From Candidatus Opitulatrix cubana (lineage in GTDB: Bacteria > Actinomycetota > Actinomycetes > Actinomycetales > Bifidobacteriaceae): DNA of 8,856 nt. The stretch is from assembly GCA_031283665.1 (NCBI GenBank), contig JAITBJ010000039.1, forward strand, positions 1 to 8,856, in the 5' to 3' direction. Both the position numbers and the translations under genes were made by a program. The notes under the pieces were generated by a model. The model had not been told where the DNA came from. It searched no databases and saw only the letters and a list, made by a program, of their open reading frames with translations. Below, piece by piece: positions 5,918-8,856 of the stretch. Each line of letters begins with the position of its first letter. Position 1 is the stretch's first letter.

Positions 5918-7048
5918 TTATCTAGTAGATTTTCTAGTAGTTGCTCTTTTTGCTGCAGGTTTCTTTTTGCCAGCAGATCGTATATTTTTAGCTCTTGTTG
6001 TAGTTTTTCTAGGTGCAGGAGCTTCTTCTATTTCAAACTCGTCTATTTCAAAAAGCTCCATAAAGTCTTCATCACCGTCTAACTCATAAGATTTATTATT
6101 CATATCAACAAAAATCATATAAACTAATGCACATATTGCTGCACCAGCGAACTGAATTAGAATAATCAAAAGTCCGTTTCCAACAGGCCAGTCTCCTAAT
6201 CCTTGTGACCAATCTTGAGCAAATAGGGATGTAAATAGTGTTTTGAAAGGATTAAGTCCTGCAGCTGTAGCAGGTGCTGTAATCAAAGCAGCTGCACCAT
6301 AAGCAAGTCCTAATGTTGCTGCTTTAGCGAAAACGCATTTACCTTGTTTTTTAGTAATTGAAATAAATGCAACAGTGATAATCACAATAGCTAAAAGCTC
6401 TAAAATCAGTGCAGAATCTATATTGAAAACAAATCCTATACCTTTTGCATATAATGATTTTCCAACAGAATCAGCACCATATCCATTTGCTGCATATTTG
6501 AAAAAAGTATTAGGTGCTACTGATAAATCTAACTGAGTTTGGCCCTCTGAAGATGCTTGACCAATAGGCAAAACTAATCTTATAACAAGAGTAGCTAACA
6601 CAGCACCCACTGCTTGCGCAGCAATATATAAACCAGCCGTGGACCATCTAATTTTTTTGCAAATAGCAGATGCTATTGAAAGTGCAGGATTAAAATGTCC
6701 GCCTGATATTTTGCTCAAAGTAGCAAAAGTGATGAACGCTGCTAACGCAGAACTCAAAACTATTGAAAGCGGTTTTAGATAGAACACAAAATCAACAGGT
6801 CCTGAACCTGAAGATGCTTGCTGAGGTGAAGAAAACATAAAGAATGGCAAAATCACCGCCCCATAAAGGCAGATTAACACCAATATAAATGAACCAAAAC
6901 CCTCTGCAATAGTTCTAGTCAATAAAGGTTTATCAAATTCCATATAAGTAGAATCTAAACCAAATCCAAAAGATTCAACATTTTTTGAAGACTGTTTATT
7001 TTTAGCAACAGTCGCTTTCTTTGCTGCATTAGTAGCTTTTTTAACCAT
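5918..7048 (-). CDS. MIP-family channel (aquaporin-like) with charged tails
   Basis: 376 residues, six membrane segments at about 45-70, 93-112, 136-160, 209-231, 243-262 and 290-314. The first pore motif is normal (SGGHFNPALS, N120-P121-A122). The second reads GLNPFKT (N266-P267-F268-K269), so both the NPA alanine and the usually invariant filter arginine are replaced. Glutamates conserved in MIP segments 1 and 4 are present (E49, E217). The loop between segments 3 and 4 is long (about 48 residues). The N-terminus is Lys/Ala-rich (7 Lys in 22). After segment 6 comes an acidic stretch (322-342, 12 of 21 acidic) and then a basic tail (347-376, 13 of 30 Lys/Arg) resembling histone H1-like tails. 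The start at 7048 has AGAAAGG five bases upstream. It probably conducts water, glycerol or another small solute, but the altered filter makes the substrate uncertain. Confidence 0.88.
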   Translation of the reverse strand: MVKKATNAAKKATVAKNKQSSKNVESFGFGLDSTYMEFDKPLLTRTIAEGFGSFILVLICLYGAVILPFFMFSSPQQASSGSGPVDFVFYLKPLSIVLSSALAAFITFATLSKISGGHFNPALSIASAICKKIRWSTAGLYIAAQAVGAVLATLVIRLVLPIGQASSEGQTQLDLSVAPNTFFKYAANGYGADSVGKSLYAKGIGFVFNIDSALILELLAIVIITVAFISITKKQGKCVFAKAATLGLAYGAAALITAPATAAGLNPFKTLFTSLFAQDWSQGLGDWPVGNGLLIILIQFAGAAICALVYMIFVDMNNKSYELDGDEDFMELFEIDEFEIEEAPAPRKTTTRAKNIRSAGKKKPAAKRATTRKSTR

Positions 7049-7087
7049 AAAAACCTTTCTATCGTAATCTATTTTATCGTTATTATC

Positions 7088-7116
7088 AGTTTAGCATAGA
7101 AAAAAATGAAATTCAA
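7088..7116 (-). promoter_or_regulatory. Promoter of the channel gene
   Basis: On the minus strand -35 TTGAAT (7111-7116) is followed 17 bases later by -10 TAAACT (7088-7093) with an extended TGC in front. Transcription would start near 7081 and give a leader of about 33 bases carrying the AGAAAGG ribosome site. The -35 lies inside the first codons of the divergent binding-protein gene if that gene starts at 7106. Confidence 0.6.
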
Positions 7117-8458
7117 AATTAAAACTGTATTATTAAAGTATATGAATAAAAATGTTTTGAAATTTGGTATACCTTGCGTTGCATTAGTTTTGATGATTGC
7201 AATACTTTATTTTTTTGTATTTCATAAAAACTCAAACGAAATAGCTCCTAAAGCAAATAATGATTTCAAAGTGGGTGTGGTTATGCCAAGCTCTTGGTTT
7301 TCGTTTGTTGACAATTCCACAATAGATTATCCTCAGCATATTAAAGACTCTTTCAAAGCTTCTTTTGAGGAAGAGGGAATGCAGGATGAAAATATCTATA
7401 TTGAATCAGCAGCCACACTTGGCGACCAGGCAAAGAAAATAGATACAATGATTTCAAGAAATGTTCAAGCAATTATTATTAGCCCTGTGATGGATGAAAG
7501 TTCTTTGCCTGATCTTTTAGGGCTTACTATTCCAAATCCTTATGCTATGGGCAAAGATACAAGCCAAGAAAAGCAAAAACTAATAAACAGTATAAATCAA
7601 GCAAAAGATGCTGGCATAATAATTGGAGGATGGCAGAATTATCTAAATGATGTGAATTATGATTTATTCGTCCACTCCCCCACAGCTGAACAAATGGGGC
7701 AAAAAGTAGGCACATGGTTAGATAATATAAAATTAGATAATGAGAAACTGGATGCAAGTGAAAAAACTATGGAAATTATATTGCCTGAAATCAGCGGCAA
7801 CAATTACTCGCAAGATTTTTTTGCAGGATTATATAATCAAATATCACCTTATATAGCTCACGGCATTTATTCATCTAAAACAAACACTATAAATAAAACG
7901 CTCACAAAAGATGACTACTCTGCTTTATGTTTATCAAACGCAAATGGCAAAAAAATAACCACAGCAGCAGATGAGCAAAATGCAGCACACACCCTTATGA
8001 ACAAAATACTTATTAATAACTATGATTTAAGCGCTATTTACAATTTTAATCCAGACAGTAGACCAGATATAATAATTGCAGGATCAGATCAAATTGCTCA
8101 AGGCGTGGTAGACTCTCTCAAAGAAAAAGGATTTGAACCGTCTTACAATTCTAACCGCTGGCCCATAGTTATAGGTGTAGGAGGACTCAAATCTTCTATA
8201 TGGAATATATCAAACTCTTATCAAGCTATGTCTGTAATATATGATTCTAATAAATTAGTGCAAGACAGTGTCGGTTTAATAAAAGAGCTTTTGGATGCAA
8301 AAGGCATTGCCAAAATTGAAAAGGGCTTACCGAAAATGAATATAAACGGGAAAAGTGTTATGACTATTACCACAGACCCTATATCTGTTGATAAATCAAA
8401 CTTGAAAGCAGAATTAATAGATAAAGGGTATATAACACCTGGAGAAGCTGGATTATAA
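7106..8458 (+). CDS. Sugar-type periplasmic-binding-fold protein, membrane-anchored
   Basis: 450 residues. A basic N-terminus and one hydrophobic segment (about 20-40) are followed by a type 1 periplasmic-binding fold (Peripla_BP_4-like) from about 53. Recognisable steps are KVGVVMP (55-61), NVQAIIISPVMDESS (119-133), AKDAGIIIGG (166-175), SDQIAQGVVDSLKEKGF (327-343) and VIGVGG (355-360). The closing SVDKSNLKAELIDKGYIT (427-444) is typical of xylose/glucose/galactose-type binding proteins. No good lipobox is seen (the Cys at 24 sits in GIPC at the start of the hydrophobic segment), so an uncleaved anchor is likelier than a lipoprotein. ATG 7106 lies nine bases after a TAGCAT box; ATG 7142 is an alternative and would free the opposing promoter. 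No ABC permease or ATPase is nearby, so ligand and partner are unknown. A sensor or scavenging role is possible. Confidence 0.8.
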   Translation: MKFKIKTVLLKYMNKNVLKFGIPCVALVLMIAILYFFVFHKNSNEIAPKANNDFKVGVVMPSSWFSFVDNSTIDYPQHIKDSFKASFEEEGMQDENIYIESAATLGDQAKKIDTMISRNVQAIIISPVMDESSLPDLLGLTIPNPYAMGKDTSQEKQKLINSINQAKDAGIIIGGWQNYLNDVNYDLFVHSPTAEQMGQKVGTWLDNIKLDNEKLDASEKTMEIILPEISGNNYSQDFFAGLYNQISPYIAHGIYSSKTNTINKTLTKDDYSALCLSNANGKKITTAADEQNAAHTLMNKILINNYDLSAIYNFNPDSRPDIIIAGSDQIAQGVVDSLKEKGFEPSYNSNRWPIVIGVGGLKSSIWNISNSYQAMSVIYDSNKLVQDSVGLIKELLDAKGIAKIEKGLPKMNINGKSVMTITTDPISVDKSNLKAELIDKGYITPGEAGL

Positions 8459-8467
8459 ACTCAAAAA

Positions 8468-8477
8468 AGTATATACT
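8468..8477 (+). promoter_or_regulatory. Possible glyA -10 box within a palindrome
   Basis: A perfect 10-base palindrome agtatatact contains TATACT (8472-8477), a fair -10 box about 48 bases before the glyA ATG. The best -35 at a usual distance, TGGATT (8449-8454), is weak and lies in the end of the preceding gene. There is no terminator hairpin between the two genes, so read-through from upstream is also possible. The rest of the 66-base gap shows no riboswitch-like fold. Confidence 0.3.
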
Positions 8478-8524
8478 AATTAAAGCAGCACTAAAAAGAA
8501 GCATCAAAAAGTAAGGGAGAGATT

Positions 8525-8856
8525 ATGTCAGTATTAGATAAAACCGTTGAAGAGATAGATCCGCTAATAGCAGCTGTGATAGAGGGCGAGCTGCAGCGAC
8601 AGCAAGACGGATTAGAAATGATAGCATCGGAAAACTTTGTGCCATTGTCTGTAATGCAAGCACAAGGCAGCGTTTTGACTAATAAATATGCAGAAGGCTA
8701 TCCTGGAAAAAGATATTATAATGGCTGCGAGCAAGTGGACATTGCAGAAGATTTAGCAATTTCAAGAGCAAAGCAGCTTTTCGGTGCTGAAGCCGCAAAT
8801 GTGCAGCCTCATTCTGGTGCTAGCGCTAATGCAGCAGTTTTGCAAGCGGCAATAAA
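8525..8856 (+). CDS. glyA: Serine hydroxymethyltransferase (partial, 5' part)
   Basis: The first 110 codons of GlyA, cut by the right window edge. The enzyme converts serine and tetrahydrofolate to glycine and 5,10-methylene-tetrahydrofolate, using PLP, in the cytoplasm. The N-terminal family blocks are unmistakable: EMIASENFVP (32-41), GSVLTNKYAEGYPGKRYYNG (48-67), the cofactor-side tyrosines within it, and NVQPHSGASANAAV (92-105). The PLP lysine would lie beyond the window. The ATG at 8525 has AGGGAG five bases upstream, the strongest Shine-Dalgarno near any start here. It begins 66 bases after the binding-protein gene on the same strand. Codon use is like its neighbours, and nothing suggests it is other than the housekeeping copy. 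Confidence 0.97.
   Translation, partial: MSVLDKTVEEIDPLIAAVIEGELQRQQDGLEMIASENFVPLSVMQAQGSVLTNKYAEGYPGKRYYNGCEQVDIAEDLAISRAKQLFGAEAANVQPHSGASANAAVLQAAI

Noticed and set aside
5905..5940. Bidirectional terminator between tadC and the channel gene
   Set aside because: Three CTAG tetramers occur here, but the best stem is only 4-5 base pairs, without a stable GC-rich helix.
8459..8524. Riboswitch (glycine or tetrahydrofolate type) before glyA
   Set aside because: Only 66 bases, mostly adenine-rich, with no paired helices or conserved core.

Overview
The window looks like the chromosome of a low-GC actinobacterium, probably in or near the Bifidobacteriales. By eye about one third of bases are G or C, and codons end mostly in A or T. 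The lineage call rests on gene content. There is a short FhaA-type protein (DUF3662 plus FHA domain), a Tad set headed by an actinobacterial CpaE/Ssd-like protein, and a GlyA close to actinobacterial versions. Coding density is very high. Genes abut or overlap, and almost all starts can be settled from Shine-Dalgarno sites or promoter spacing. No RNA gene, CRISPR array, insertion sequence or phage gene was seen.

Layout. (1) 1-2466, minus strand: a tight operon fhaA-alr-tsaE-tsaB, the last gene cut by the window edge. It joins an FHA phosphothreonine reader, alanine racemase and two proteins of tRNA t6A modification. (2) 2467-2632: a divergent promoter region with a striking direct/inverted repeat upstream of fhaA and a strong promoter for the plus-strand genes. 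(3) 2633-5908, plus strand: a four-gene Tad/type IVc-like secretion operon (tadZ/ssd-like, tadA, tadB, tadC). The first gene appears to be leaderless. No pilin, pseudopilin or prepilin peptidase gene follows. (4) 5918-7048, minus strand: an unusual MIP-family channel with basic N- and C-terminal tails and a changed second NPA motif, convergent with tadC and 9 bases away. (5) 7106-8458, plus strand: a membrane-anchored sugar-binding-like protein with no ABC transporter partner in view. Its start overlaps the channel gene's promoter. (6) 8525-8856: the first 110 codons of glyA.

How the genes fit together. The left operon is housekeeping: cell-wall control, D-alanine supply and tRNA modification. 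The Tad operon encodes the cytoplasmic motor (TadA), the inner-membrane platform (TadB, TadC) and a localisation ATPase-like factor (TadZ), but not the fibre. Either the fibre genes are elsewhere or the machine does something else. The channel and binding protein form a divergent pair that could serve solute uptake or osmotic response, but their substrates cannot be read from sequence. The points most worth a second look are the channel's tails and NPFK motif, the repeat in front of fhaA, the incomplete Tad set, the leaderless start with a 15-base tandem repeat in tadZ, and the orphan binding protein.
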